DNA of 64,000 nucleotides from Halocafeteria seosinensis (GCA_001687465.1 LVLI01000196.1:124001-188000); one strand, 5' to 3'; shown: positions 21,214 to 33,934, counted from the stretch's first letter. The notes: generated by a model from the sequence alone, not told the origin. Numbers and translations are program-made.

Positions 21214-23877
21214 ATGATGAAGCGTAGAAATATTCGTAATAAGAAGAAAAAGAAGCAACAACGAGTGGGAATTGGACTGGAGAGCGATGAGGAGGAGGAA
21301 GAGGAGCAAAAAGACCATATTCAGCAACCACACCAAGGGGCCACGAGTAGCACAGTGCCGTCGGGGAATGGAAGAGACGCGGGAGACAATGAACTGGGGG
21401 TGGAGCAATCGCAGCCACCTCCATTTGCACCCGAACAAAGGAGGGAAGAAGCAACACCGTCACTTGCAGATGTTGTTAAGAATACAACAAAACAGAAGCG
21501 TAAACAAAGCGAAGGCCAGAGTTCTGCGGTGGGCATGAAACGGAAGAAAGGAGTATCGCCGAAACCACTAGGTGCAAGTTTAAGCTTTGCCGCCACAGAA
21601 GAAGTGGAGAATGAGGATGACGAATTTGTGTCGACACCGTTCTCAGACAGCACGAAATCCAAAAGGTATGTTGGTATTTTTAGCGCACAATAAATATGGA
21701 AGGAAACCCTCTTCACTTATCTGTTTGTTTGATACAGAAAAAAGAAGAAGCTAGGTAAGGATGGTTGGCTAAAACCGGGGGCGGTGAAGACTGCACCGGA
21801 AGATGTGGCAACAAGAACATTGTCAGATAGCAATGTAAAAGCAAAATCAGCGTACTACGGAGATTCTGGTCCCTCCTACTCAGCAGAGGAACTTGAGTCC
21901 CTCAAAGCCTCACAGAAAACTGTGCGCAACACAACTCAACACAGCAAAAACGGGCAACAAGAGACAGCTCAGCAGCTAAACACTGCATCCCAAGGATTGA
22001 AGGAAGCTGGGAAAGAAACGCCGGGGGATACTATCAATGGCTCCGTTTCTCAAAATTCTTCTACGACTGCCCAAATTGAGACTCCAGGTCGCCACTACGA
22101 TGAACCGCAAGAAGATATAGCAGCGTGGGAAGAAGAACAGATCCGGCGTGGACGAGGGATATCATCCAATTCAAATAAATCACTTGATAAGACCAAATAC
22201 GAAAACAGTGATTCAACGGGAAGTAATAGTTTGCACCGCATCATATCAAGGTTAAAGCAATTCTCTTTGAGATCTAAGGAGAACGTCAGTCAATTTCGCC
22301 GAGAATTAAACCAGATGAAATCACAAAAAGATGACGTTCAGAAGAAGCTTGAGGGCTCCCGCCTGAAAGTCGAGTCTCAGCGTAAATTGTACGATGCAAC
22401 GCAGGACTTCTTGAACTATGTAAAGAACCTTTGCGAGCTTATAAACGAAAAAGAGCCAATGATTAGTGACTTAGAACGCGGTCTGGAAGCATCTGAGCGG
22501 GGAGTGAAAACTGAGTATGCCTCGCACCTACATGCTGTTGCTGCAGCACTGTGCAGGGATAAGAGGCTAATGGGGAGTTGGGGGGAAGAGTTTAATACTT
22601 CATCTGATGGGAATGTCCAGACTACACAACATAGCGTTGTAGGAGGCACTTGGAGTGAAAATGACTTCGACGCAGATCGTGTGGATGTGTTTAGGATGAA
22701 TCTTCAAGAATCTAGTTTCCTATCAGACTTTTGCGGATTATTCTCAGAGGAAAGGATTATGGAATCTGTTCACTCCTTTTTCTTATCAACGTCATCAATT
22801 GAGCAGTTTCCCGGTGTTAATGAGGTGCGCAACGCCAAATTGAGCAAACTCATTCAGGCGCGAGATATGATACTCCAAGATGTAACAGAAAAGTACAGCA
22901 AATCCACAGAAATTCTGAATGCTTTTGACGGATGGCGACGGGATTTTCAGCAGCATTACTGTAGCATGTACACGAGTTTAAGCTTACCGTCGTTGTTGGC
23001 CCCGTTCGCGCGGATAGACATGGCGGTGTGGATCCCATTTGCAAGTAACGAACAGGTTCCGGAAGAGATTCCGACGAATACAGACATTGAGGCATTTCCG
23101 TGGGTATCAGCTGTGCAGCGTTTTTGCGAACAAGATTCCGCTATAGATGAAGATAAAGCCATTATGGAAAAAGTATTCGCTCTCGCTGCAATTCCTCGAA
23201 TAGAGTCACTGATACAACATTCTTACAACCCTCATTCCACCCAGGAAACGGAAGTAGTGAAGGGAATTCTACAACAAGCTATGCGCCTAGCTCCACAAGA
23301 CGAAACGAAGCGTCGATTATGCGATGCTCTTAGAGATTTACTCGAGAAGAGCGCGGAGGAGAGAAGCGCACCTATCATTATCAACGAAGGCGGTGAGATA
23401 TCGAACGGGAGCATATATTGTGTCGTAGGTCTCCTCCGCCTCCTGTACAACTCGGTTAAGGTCTTGGATGTCATCCACTCGGAGACACTGGAGGAAACAG
23501 TTATCGAAAGAATCTTAGGGGACGTATGCCTTCCAGCGATTCAAACCATAGGAGAAATAACGGTCTCATACAAAGTATCATCGGGAAGTTCTGGGAATGA
23601 CGCTGTGTCGGTGGCAAATGTAGTGAAATATTGTCAATTGGTGTCCCTTTTAGTGTGTAGTATACCTGAAACGTGGATCGACAAAGCCTTAGATCAGTCA
23701 AGCAGTATATCAGCTATTTTAGATGTACTGCAAGATTCTATACAGGACGTCCTAACGAAGCAGAACAAAAATCTGTCCGGGTCGCAATATCTGAAGCCGT
23801 GTTTTCTCCTGTTGCGGCGCTGGGATAAGATATTGCGTCCGCAACTAAAGGCATGTCTTCAGGAAGTATTCACATAG
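21214..23877 (+). CDS. PAXBP1/GCFC2-like (GCF domain) spliceosomal protein
   Basis: Exons 21214-21665 and 21738-23877 (863 aa). The N-terminal half is charged and disordered (KKKKKQQ, then a run of Glu at about residues 26-31) as in GCFC2/PAXBP1, which act in lariat intron release. A coiled coil follows (about 330-400: SLRSKENVSQFRRELNQMKS). The GCF domain begins near residue 510 with NAFDGWRRDFQQHYCSMYTS, LSLPSLLAPFARIDMAVWIP, then a FPWVSAVQRF segment, matching the family (SLCLPKLLNPLIRLQLLxWNP, MPWFRAL). The Met at 21214 is preferred over an upstream non-ATG extension because the basic/acidic start resembles the family. It ends 35 bp from the convergent CENH3 gene. Confidence 0.85.
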
Positions 23878-23912
23878 GTGGTAAAAATATCACGCATTAA
23901 TGTCACTTTCGC

Positions 23913-24493
<581 letters not shown>

Positions 24494-25298
24494 TCCCTAT
24501 GCGCAGCTTAGAGAGCCTCTTCGTGTACGATGTGGACAAGTCGGTCGGGGGGTTGACTAGAGGTGAAGAGCCAATCCAGAGCGACTTCCTAAACTGCACT
24601 CCGACAGCCAACTGGGCAAGATATTCTGGGCTACACAGCTACGTGGGGCCTGCCTATATTAAGAGCGTAGCAGTAAACAAGGGCCGCGAAGTCCAAGAGG
24701 GATCGAGCGCGCGCGTTTTCTTGAACCGGATACCAGAGGCTCTGTCGTATGTATGAACGACCTAATAATCCCAGGAAGTATATCATAGATGTACGTTGTA
24801 CCATTCTTGACAATCAACACAAATTGAATCTCGGTGAATACGCTATCACAGTGACTAGGGAGCAAAAGGGTCCAACCGTAATCGGGCGCTGGCGCAGACG
24901 ATCTACAACGAGCGACACACGGCTGGGGCGACGACATATTGTATTCTGGAGTGTGTGACAAATTGAATACACACTGTGCTACGATTTGTTGCCATGTCAT
25001 CGGATCAACGGTATGATACGCTTGCTATACCTTTCCAAGAAGCAAACAGTGCTGCTAAACCTCGAAACTTCCGCAAGCGAAGATCTGGGGCTATATGCTT
25101 CGGCATACAAACAAGCCGGAAGGAAGAGTTTACGCCGTGTCGAACTATTGGAAGTGAAACTATGCTAAGATAAACGACAGTCAAGGATGGGGCTCCATCA
25201 CGTATGATCACGGGAGTCTGGGACAGTTAGTACTATGTACTCCGTTGCTCTCAGATTTGGAGCCGGGATCGTCCGTTGTACCATAACACCGTGTATTC

Positions 25299-25328
25299 AG
25301 GCGTATTGTTCCAAGGCGTATTGTTCCA
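25299..25328. repeat. Tandem duplication of a 15-bp unit
   Basis: AGGCGTATTGTTCCA occurs twice in direct succession without mismatch. Confidence 0.9.
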
Positions 25329-25370
25329 GGTTGTGCGTAGACAATAGACCCGGAATCCTACTGCTACCGT

Positions 25371-25430
25371 AATATCGTTAGCTCAGTAGTATATCAGATT
25401 CAGAAGCGCTACATCGTTCGAATCCCCAAA
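25371..25430 (+). pseudogene. tRNA-like element (pseudo-tRNA or SINE head)
   Basis: TTAGCTCAGTAGT (25378-25390) fits the Pol III A box and CGTTCGAATCC (25415-25425) fits the B box. The spacing is about 8 nt shorter than in a functional tRNA, and neither the T stem nor the acceptor stem pairs, so this is not an intact tRNA. It could be a decayed tRNA or the head of a tRNA-derived SINE. Confidence 0.5.
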
Positions 25431-25547
25431 GTACCAGTGGTATCTGAATGCATGGACTCGGAAGGTGTTTCCTCCCCTCCCTAACGTGATTCAATTCGTG
25501 AATCCCATAACACAGAATTTGTACCTCTTAGAGTAACATAAATGTAT

Positions 25548-25574
25548 AGTGTGCATTGCACACTGGTACGTACC
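25548..25574. repeat. Adjacent palindromes
   Basis: AGTGTGCA-T-TGCACACT (25548-25564) is directly followed by the 10-bp palindrome GGTACGTACC (25565-25574). Both are perfect. Confidence 0.85.
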
Positions 25575-26165
25575 GTACTACCGCTGCCTCAGTTAATAGA
25601 CCCGTTTCAGCAAACGTTTAGCCAAGCAAGCACTGAAGCAATAGTTGCTGAAACACAGCATCTAAATTATTTCTCGCAGTGTAAGTCGCAGGTGCCTTCG
25701 CAATGGTTCTGACTGTGGTCGTCCTTTCCGATTCGCCCTCACTTCGCTTCAACTTTCGAATTAGCTAGACGTCAGGGCGTTATTGTACACGTTGACGTTG
25801 TTGGTGTGCTGTGGCATTGTGGAAAGTCTCATTCATAGTTTTCGGTATCGATAAGCGAGGATGGACTGCAAACTTGCTAATCATACCGCCGCCATTGACT
25901 GCATGTGTTCACCGGGCTTTGGTACCTGCAGTTCGCGATCGTCGTGAGGTCGTTGTGAAGGTCTGCGAGGGCTGCTCGAGAGCAGCAGCACATGTGACAT
26001 GGTGGACCATTGTTGGTTAGCATGTTTGTTCAACCCGTAGATGCGAGCGGTCCAAGAAGAAGGAGGGTACGTGTCCATTTCTGGAAGGGGTATGAGAGGA
26101 GAGACTCATCACCGTGCTTTGCACTTGTCCGGCTCTGAAATGCTGATTTGAACCCGATTTGGTTC

Positions 26166-29100
26166 ATGGAAGGCAAGCGCCAAGACAACTATAGCAACCC
26201 TTTACACGGCTCAGCGATGGCGGAACGTCAATCGTCGTCGAGTGAAGCGCCGAACAAACGAGCGAAAGCGAATGGAAGAATCTCTACAGTCAATATGTTG
26301 GATAAAGAGGAGACAAAACAAGACCATCACCCGCAACTTCGAAATCAACGACAGAAACAGAAGCAGGCTACAACGGGACCTCGACGTGTTGGGCGTGGAA
26401 AGAAATTTATGCAGCAACTACTTCGTCAACGAGGGTAAGTTTCTTTGGTTCTTCGCTCACTACGTAGAGAACCCGACATTCTTGCCTGCAGAGAACCGAG
26501 CAGACGCGGCAGTGTTGTTTGGGAAGATCCAGAGCAAGAAGATTGGCTACTTCGGCTTTTATTGGCCAGCTGCTGTCGTCGGAGGTGGCATGAAAAGTTG
26601 GAAGAGCGGGAAGAACGAGCGGTGTTACTAGTGCGAAATGCGAAGCATGGAAGACCGACAGCCTTTCCCAGCAAAGACAGTCTGGCCGCCAGGTTGATTT
26701 ACCATGGGAAACTGAACACGTGGCTCACTGGGACAATTGCTCTGGGATATATGTTGCTAGCACAGTGGGAGGAACCTTCGACTGATCAAAGCAGCAGAGT
26801 TTGGGTCACATTATTGGAACTGTTCGCTCAGATATACTTCTTAGTGCAACTGCGGATTGAGTGGTTGTACTTCGACCGCCATTTATTTTTCCAAAAAACG
26901 TAAGTGAATCTGGGTATTCGTCTTCTGTGAAACGTTTTCTGCAACTGGCTCATCGTAATCTTGCAGATGGAGTGTAGCGAAGCTAATCACAATCCCGCTC
27001 ATGCTTCTAAGCTTGATACTATCCCTTAGTGTACCAGGATTTCCGCACTTTGCGAGGGTATTCCGCCCAATATTTCTGTTGGATCGCTTTCGAAATATTC
27101 GGAAAATTGCATCCAATATTCTGGAAACCCTCCCTAGAATCTTAAATGTTGCCGTATTGCTCGGTTTCGTCATTGTTGTCTTCGGAGTGACTGCCCATAT
27201 CTTCTTCGCTGGGATGGGGGACGGAAGCTGCAGCGTCTCCACTAGCCCAGCTCAGCAACCTCGCCATTGCAGCACGTTTACGCAAGAGTGTGAAGATTAT
27301 TTCAATACTTTGGATAACAGTATGATGGAGATGTTTACGCTCAGTACAACTACCAATTTTCCGGACATAATGTTGCCTGTATATAGATGCAACGCGTGGA
27401 ACTCCTTGTTCTTCGTTGTTTACGTTATAATCAGTGTATATCTGCTGTTCAGTCTGATCTTAGCAGTCGCGTTCACCGAATTCAAGTCTTTGACCGAAAA
27501 GAAAGTTTTAGAGCGTTTCGCCAACATGTTCCAAGGCTGTGATGACGCATTCGAGGAGTTAACGAGGTCTCGAGTGGGGGCGGTCCGCGAGACCTGTAGC
27601 CCAGCTACGGATGAAACTCACATGTTGCTGGGTCGAAACGGATGGATTCGGTTTTTGAGGAGACTTCGACCGTTTGCAGACGAGGAGCTGTGTGGAAAAT
27701 TGTTTGATGCTGTTGATACCGACAGAAGGGGATATATTGACAAGACCCAATTTAGAAGAATGATTGTTCTGTTCGCTGAGTTGCATAGTAAGAGACTCAA
27801 CCCTATGAATGGGAGTGTCTGCCCGACTTCTCCCGGATCCTCAAGCTCAGTTGCCTCAGAAAGTGGGAAAGAGCCGATTAATTCTGACGGAAGTGAACCC
27901 TCATCGCGTTCCTGCTGCAACATCCAGCACATGCTCAGCCGCAAGTGGTGGGGATCTGTACTTGATTCGGTATATGCGGCTTTCTTTTTTGACTTGGTCA
28001 TTCTGGCCAACACCGTTCTCGTCATATGCGATCTCCAACTATTGGCAACAGATCCGTCGTATGAGTCATCTCAGAGGGAAAAATCAGTTCAGCTCTTCAG
28101 AGATATTTCTTTTGGTATATTCGTGGTACGTTCAGGTGTTTTACCTGTATGTCATCTTCGTTGTTTCCATCGTGTTGATACTTTATTTGCAGTTTGAGGT
28201 AGTGTCCAAGGCAATAGCATTTGGGCCGTGCACGTATTGGAAGGGGTCTCTGGTACAAAAATTTGATATCGCTGTGGTCGTAATATCCCTTGTTAGCACA
28301 CTCATCGAGTTACTCGCGGGTTCGTCTTTTCAATACTCGAGGGGATTGACATTCCTAAGGTACGAGACTACGAGCATGTTTTATGTCCGACAGCTATGGT
28401 GGAATGTACGCGGTTGGTATGACACAGGGTTATCCGATTACTTCGCATAATGCGATTTCTCCCGGAGTTTACAATTATGCTTCGATCGTTCAGAGATACA
28501 TTTCCAGTTTTATTCCAGTACCTTGTGGTGCTCATATGTGTTATGTACCTCTTTGCAATCATGGGTATGGAATTGTTCGCTTCGAGACTGGACTGCGGGC
28601 AGGATGTGGATACGGACATCAGCTATTGTAGCCTGGACTATGAAAAATTAAACTTTGACACGCTGGTGGGTATTGATATCAGATCGGAATTGTGTGTACT
28701 TGATTTCTGATTTTATTGGCGAATTCGCGACGTACAGGGACGGTCGTTTGTTTCCCTCTTTTATCAGATGGTGGTTAATAATTTCCCCATTCTGATGGAG
28801 GGGGCGGTCAATTCTACTTCGAGAGGCGCAAGATTGTTCTTTGTAGCTTATATCATGGTTCTGGAAGTACTTGTGCTTAACATTTTGGTTGCGTTCATTA
28901 TTGAGTCGTTTAGTATTCAAAGAGAGCGTAACGAGCGGAGTTATGGAGATCGTAGCTCCGTCTTGGCACCCGAAGAGACTGGGACCTCCAGCTACGAAGA
29001 GACACAAGACTGGTCTCGTCCGTCAACCAGTGAAAAGACATGGTTTGGTCGATTGTTGGAGCGCTGTATGAAGGGAAAAGTTGATTATGCCCGCTTACCC

Positions 29101-29340
29101 CCCGAAAGAATGGACTACTGGAAGAGCTACCTGTTGGCCTCGGGAGAAGATTTTTCGCAATGGAAAATTTGGCGTCGGCCTCATGCGTATGATGTATATG
29201 ACAGGATATATGCGGAAATTATCAAAGGTAGGAATTTCATAAATATTCGGTATTGGTGGCGTTCAAAGCAATGTTCTTCATGTATGCTAGTCGCAGATGA
29301 GTATCCGGAAATATTTTCCTTGGAGGGTGGAGAATTCTAA
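26166..29340 (+). CDS. Two-pore channel (TPC-type voltage-gated cation channel)
   Basis: Endomembrane cation channel with two six-helix repeats. Seven exons: 26166-26434, 26492-26899, 26967-28125, 28193-28359, 28428-28665, 28738-29227, 29297-29340 (924 aa). Repeat I filter: FTLSTTTNFPDIMLPVYR (about residue 350), the TPC signature TTxNxPDxMxPxY. A linker follows with an EF-hand-like loop (DAVDTDRRGYID, about 472), as in plant TPC1. Repeat II has a clear S4, RVIRLLRIMRFLPEFTIMLR (about 669), and filter FYQMVVNNFPILMEG, near animal TPC2 VVNNW. The first about 110 residues are polar and basic. A long Ser-rich insert lies after the EF-hand. ATG at 26166 is used; 26217 is an alternative. Confidence 0.93.
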
Positions 29341-29817
29341 GTGTCTCATGAATCCCCATGCATGGCCTCATGGATGGTCATGTCACCAATCTCACCAAGC
29401 TTAGCCTGGAGCTACCAAGGCCGATTACCAGTACAGGATAGTTCATTAAGCACTTTCGGTCACGTGTCAGAGTATCCCCCAGCTGTCGAGTCGCGATGAG
29501 AAACATGCCGCGGCATTCCGCCTGAACATATCGAGAGTAGCATAGGAACAATTGAACGAGCGGGAGGGACCCGTCAAAGAGTATCCGGAAATGAAGTATA
29601 TATCTAGGTGACAATAAAGTAGTAGCGGCCCCGCCTATACTCAGCCGCCCATCGCTTCATGCCCACACGACCATACCACTTCCTTGGGTACAATGAGGAG
29701 TAAGCATGCACGCCGTGTAGCTGTAGTTTCCAACTATTACATACGGTTTATGAATAGTCGCTCAAATCCAAAGGGTAGCATAGTAAACATACAAACTGCG
29801 TGCTCGATTCCCAGCAT

Positions 29818-29838
29818 CGATTCGTTTCAAACGAATCG
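29818..29838. repeat. Perfect 10-bp inverted repeat, 1-nt centre
   Basis: CGATTCGTTT-C-AAACGAATCG. Arms match without error. Confidence 0.9.
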
Positions 29839-29863
29839 TTTGTGGGGCGAAATTTCAATTCCA

Positions 29864-29882
29864 TCCGGGCTTTCAGCCCGGG
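29864..29882. repeat. GC-rich hairpin, twin of 12555-12573
   Basis: CCGGGC-TTTCA-GCCCGG, 6-bp stem (plus a possible T-G pair), 5-nt loop, with the same CATCCGGGCT lead-in as the hairpin at 12555. Confidence 0.8.
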
Positions 29883-29999
29883 AGCCTAGACAAGCTACTG
29901 ATACGATGAATAATTCGGTCACCATGAACTGAGTAACAAGAAACTTCAACAATGAATTGTATTTCATGGTTGGTGGAGAGGAATTCCTGAAAACAGTGA

Positions 30000-32937
30000 A
30001 TGAAGATGTCGTCTCAACATGAACACTACCAGAGGCTGCAGCAGCAGCAGCAGTACTTTATGCGCATGCAGCAACAGCAGCAGCCTTTCCCGAGACAATT
30101 TCCAACAGGACAGCCTCGAGCACCCTATCAAGGCTTTCATATGCCACCTCGGGGACAACCCCTTATGCCTAGACCTGGGTTTCAGCCGCAGATTCCTCAA
30201 CAACCGCAATATCCTCCCCATCTGAGGGCATTACAACAACAGCAGCAGCAGCAGAGGGCACAGCAGATGTATAATGCTCAACAACAACAGCAATATCATC
30301 CACAGTCGATGCAGCCTCCTGGACCTGCGAATTACCAACAGCAATATCAACAGCCCCAACAGGTGTTTCAGATGCCTACGACAGGGAAGAGTGGGAAAAA
30401 AATTCAACCCTGGGAAACGCCACATTCATTGGACTTACCAACCAAGGAGGAATTGCGCTCCACGCAAACTTTAAGGCAGTATATCGATGAAGTGGCGCCC
30501 TTGGAGACGAACGAGCAAATGGAGAGAAGGGATCAGGTCATTCGAGGACTGGAGGACATTTTTAAGCAATGGGTCAAGGAGACGGCTCTGGAGAAAGAAA
30601 TATTCTCAAGTGTTGAAGCTGCAGATGAAGCAGGAAGGGGAAAGCTGTATATTTCTGGTTCATACCGGTTGAACGTGAATACGCCAGGAGCAGACATTGA
30701 CTGCGTCTGTGTAGCCCCCCGGTATTGCTCTCGGGAGGATTTCTTTGGCAATTTAGCTCCGAAACTTGAGGAGGATCCCAGGGTCGAAGAAGTTCAATCG
30801 ATTTCGAACGCGGTGGTTCCCATCATTGCCCTCATGTTTGATGATATCAACATTGACTTGCTGTTTGCGGCAGTGGACCAAAACGAGGTTACAGATGATT
30901 TTGATATACTAGACGATCAAGTGCTGCGAAATGTGGACAGGGCGACGGTACTGTCTCTCAACGGTCCTCGTGTGACAGAATTGATCACCAAGCTTGTACC
31001 CTATTATGATACTTTCAAGTTAGTACTGCGTTCCCTCCGTTACTGGTTCAAGAAACGAGGGATTTACAGCAACAAAATGGGGTTTCTTGGAGGTGTTAAC
31101 ATCGCTATAATGTCTGCATATATCTGCCAGTTGTATCCTCGGTTATCTGCAGCTGGGGTACTTCTCAGATTCTTTCACATATTCAGCGAGAGAGCCTGGC
31201 CCCAGCCAGTACTCTTATGCACGCCTTACGAAGATCCAGAGCTTCAGCTGGAGATTTGGGACCCGCGGAAGCCCCATAAAGTAAGTGTACAGGCGCTAAT
31301 GGAAGCTTCTGCTTTTTCTGTTCGATGATCATTGGCCTATGCGTTTTCCGCAGCATGCTCGGGATGTGATGCCTATAATCACACCGGCTTACCCGTGTGC
31401 CAACTCAGCGTATAACGTATCGCGCAGTACTTTGGCAGTCATGCAACGCGAATTCATCCGCGGAAGATACATAACTAATGCCATTTTGAAGACCCATCTG
31501 AGCAGAAATAGTAGTCCCAGTGTGTTCGACTGGAAACCGCTCTTTTACCCTGTGGAATTTTTTACTGAGTTTGACTGGTACTTGGCAATCGATGCATGGG
31601 TTGATGCGGAAAGACAGAAGGAGGACTATCCTAATTGGAAAGGATACATTGAATCGAGGATACGGAAGCTTGTTGAGCAAATAGAGCGGGAGCATCTCCC
31701 GTTGGATTTCGTCTACAATTTTCCCGAGGGTTTTGAAGAAACCAAAGATGTAGACATAGAGGAAGAAGTCCCTCAAGATCCCGGTAGCGGCACGCAGCAA
31801 GATGGGGAGAACACACTACCCAATGAGAATACCAACGAGGAGGACACCAAGAATGAACAAGCTCCTGTGGAGGATACTACGGGGCAGAATGAGCATGAAA
31901 ATGGCCAGCAAGAAGAGGATGAGAACTACGATACAAATATGGAGGACGACAAGAAATGCGATACGCAACCTGAGCAGACTGTAGAAGGTCATCCAGGGGA
32001 TGCGCAAAATGGAGATACGGAGGATGCTGATGAGACAAACGAGAATACTGAGGAAGGCGGTCCTTCGGAAGAGCAATCAACTACTACAAAGCGGAAGGTT
32101 ACCGTTCAACAGAAGACAATATCCTTTTATATTGCGTTTTCTCCAGATATGCATTCAATACGAGGGAACACTCTCGATTTACGAAAAGCAATAAGAAGTT
32201 TCAAAGACGCTGTTATTGCTCCTTACCGCCATTTTCACGAAGGTATGCATCTGCGCGAACGAGTGCTGAAATGGAAGGATCTTCCCAATTCCGTGTTTGC
32301 TCCTTATGGTCGCGATTATGCTAACCTGCTCCGCGAAAAAATAAAAGAGAGCCAAAAGGAAAATGGCAAGAGTTGGAAGTTACTAAGGAGCCGGAAAGCA
32401 ATGAATGCGTCGTTTACATGGCGAAGAAGTGCCGCAGTGGAAGATAAAAAATATGATAAAGCTTTGGATTTGGGAGAGCTTATGCTTTCCAACAACATGG
32501 GAAGTTTAGTCAAGAGTGGTGGAGCCGCTGGTCTTGGTGCGGGGGACAGCGGCGGTGGGTTACAGCTTCCGGGATTGAGCTCAACCGCTACACCGGGCCT
32601 ATCTCTTAGTCTAGGAACTCGGGCAAAACGCCATCGCGAAGATACCGGTCGTCCGGGTGGTGAAAGGAGAGAAAATGAAGAAGGTGATGGAGCGGAGGCA
32701 CAGGCTGAGAATACGCAGACGAAACTAATACGCAAGTCTCGAGGAGATCGTGCTTCACGAAACAGTGGTATTTCTATGAGACTACACGATGCGTTGAAAC
32801 AGGCTCGTTGGGAAGCTGATTCTAATATGAATATGAACAGTGCGAATGTATCGTCGGAAAATATGGAGCAAGAATACGATCAAGTAGAAGATCCTTCACG
32901 AAGTTTTCAAACCAAGTTGTTACCGGAGGAGGGCTAA
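30000..32937 (+). CDS. Poly(A) polymerase (canonical nuclear PAP)
   Basis: Adds poly(A) tails to mRNA. Exons 30000-31280 and 31354-32937, phase 0 (954 aa). The N-terminal about 145 residues are Gln/Pro-rich with CAG/CAA runs, an unusual extension. The nucleotidyltransferase core starts with QPWETPHSLDLPTKEE; catalytic motif GSYRLNVNTPGADIDCVCVA (about residues 219-238) with two Asp, and the third in DDINIDLLFA (about 280). The central domain has LVLRSLRYWFKKRGIYSNKM and ends with MPIITPAYPCANSAYNVSRS. The RNA-binding domain is interrupted by about 120 acidic residues (about 560-680) before resuming at FYIAFSPDMHSIRGNTLDLR. The C-terminus contains basic, NLS-like patches (RAKRHRED). Confidence 0.95.
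30036..30310 (+). repeat. CAG/CAA-rich polyglutamine-coding tract
   Basis: Several interrupted runs of CAG and CAA encode the Gln-rich N-terminus of the poly(A) polymerase; the longest are near 30040-30054 and 30234-30252. Confidence 0.85.
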
Positions 32938-32991
32938 ACTGCATCGATAGTAGTGTTCAATGTATGGTGTGTTTTGGAGGAATAGGACAAA

Positions 32992-33538
32992 CTAAGAACG
33001 CTTCTCGAGCGATTCCGCTTCCGATTCCAACGCTGGCATGATCTCCTTCAGCTTCTTGAATTGCTCGACGGTTAAACTAATACCTGCCACACCATACATG
33101 CCATCATCGCCCCCTTTTCTGGAGGAGATTCCGTGTCTTCGCTTACCTTTTCTACCTGGCTTTTCTTCCCCGTCCTTTTGATAGAATTCCCGAATATCGA
33201 TGAGAGTTTTCCCCTGAAACTGTCGAACTGTGGCTTTTTTCTTTCCAGAGAGCTGTCAATCAAAATCCAAGACTCCTTCAATACCAGCAATTACCAGTGT
33301 AACACAAATAACAACGTACAGCCCAAGACATCTCGCCTTCACTGTTTCGGTTTCCCTGTTCGTATATCGTCTTAATATCGGCAGCGGAATGCTTATGCTC
33401 CTGCTGCTCATTTTCTTGAGAGGGCTGCTCCTCGGTCTTTTGCTCCTGCTCCTCACGCTCGCGTTTCTGTCCTACAACACGGCCGTGGCTGCTCGTAGTT
33501 GTCTCCGTAGAGGGCTTTTCAGCAGACATGGATGCCAT
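32992..33538 (-). CDS. SUB1: PC4/SUB1 transcriptional coactivator
   Basis: Single-stranded-DNA-binding coactivator of RNA polymerase II. Exons 33538-33320, 33252-33147, 33083-32992 (138 aa). The C-terminal domain is diagnostic: LSGKKKATVRQFQGKTLIDI, then REFYQKDGEEKPGRKGISLT and EQFKKLKEIMPAL, matching human PC4 VSVRDFKGKVLIDIREYW...MKPGRKGISLNPEQW. The N-terminal 65 residues are Glu/Gln/Ser-rich and disordered, like the regulatory region of PC4. Convergent with the poly(A) polymerase gene, 54 bp apart. Confidence 0.93.
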
Positions 33539-33934
33539 GGTAGAAAATAATGGCGTGGAAAGACGCTGCAGATAGGACTACCGCCTTGTCAGATTTGTGA
33601 ATATCTTTGGCCACCACGAGGCCCCAAGCGCCATTCATTCACTGTTTGCTTCCGTTCCGTGAGATCCAGCGATAGTAAGACACCAACAATGACAAAGCAA
33701 CAAGTTTTTCTTTATAATTGCACCACCATGGTGTGTATGTTCTGGCGTGTTTGGAAATTCAAATTCAACATAGCAATCAAAAGTTGAACTCTTGTTAGCA
33801 AAAGTTCAATGACAAGAAGTTTATGCGGCGTATCTGGTGTTATAAATGTGTATACGAGTCATTTCTTGTATCAGACACATTACTTGGTGTGTGGAATAAT
33901 TGAGGTTGTGGTTTGTTTGGTTAAGCACAATAAA
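33539..33934. other. Divergent intergenic region, SUB1 / Ku80
   Basis: A 396-bp AT-leaning spacer. No additional gene seen. Confidence 0.5.

Larger units (their letters stand above)
24494..26165. other. Gene-poor region, CENH3 / two-pore channel
   Basis: 1.67 kb with no confident gene. It contains a 2 x 15-bp tandem repeat (25299-25328), a degenerate tRNA-like element with A and B boxes (25371-25430), and two adjacent palindromes (25548-25574). Around 24970-25170 there are two short overlapping frames; one encodes LYASAYKQAGRKSLRRVELL, weakly like a 14-3-3 helix, but no complete gene can be built. Confidence 0.5.
29341..29999. other. Intergenic region, two-pore channel / poly(A) polymerase
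   Basis: A 659-bp spacer with two inverted repeats (29818-29838 and 29864-29882), listed separately. No coding exon or tRNA seen. Confidence 0.5.

Noticed and set aside
25376-25430. Functional tRNA gene
   Set aside because: Box spacing is too short and the stems do not pair.
28383-28631. Plus-strand frame within the two-pore channel
   Set aside because: It reads an alternative frame through an intron and exon 5; the S4 sequence RVIRLLRIMR in the other frame is decisive.
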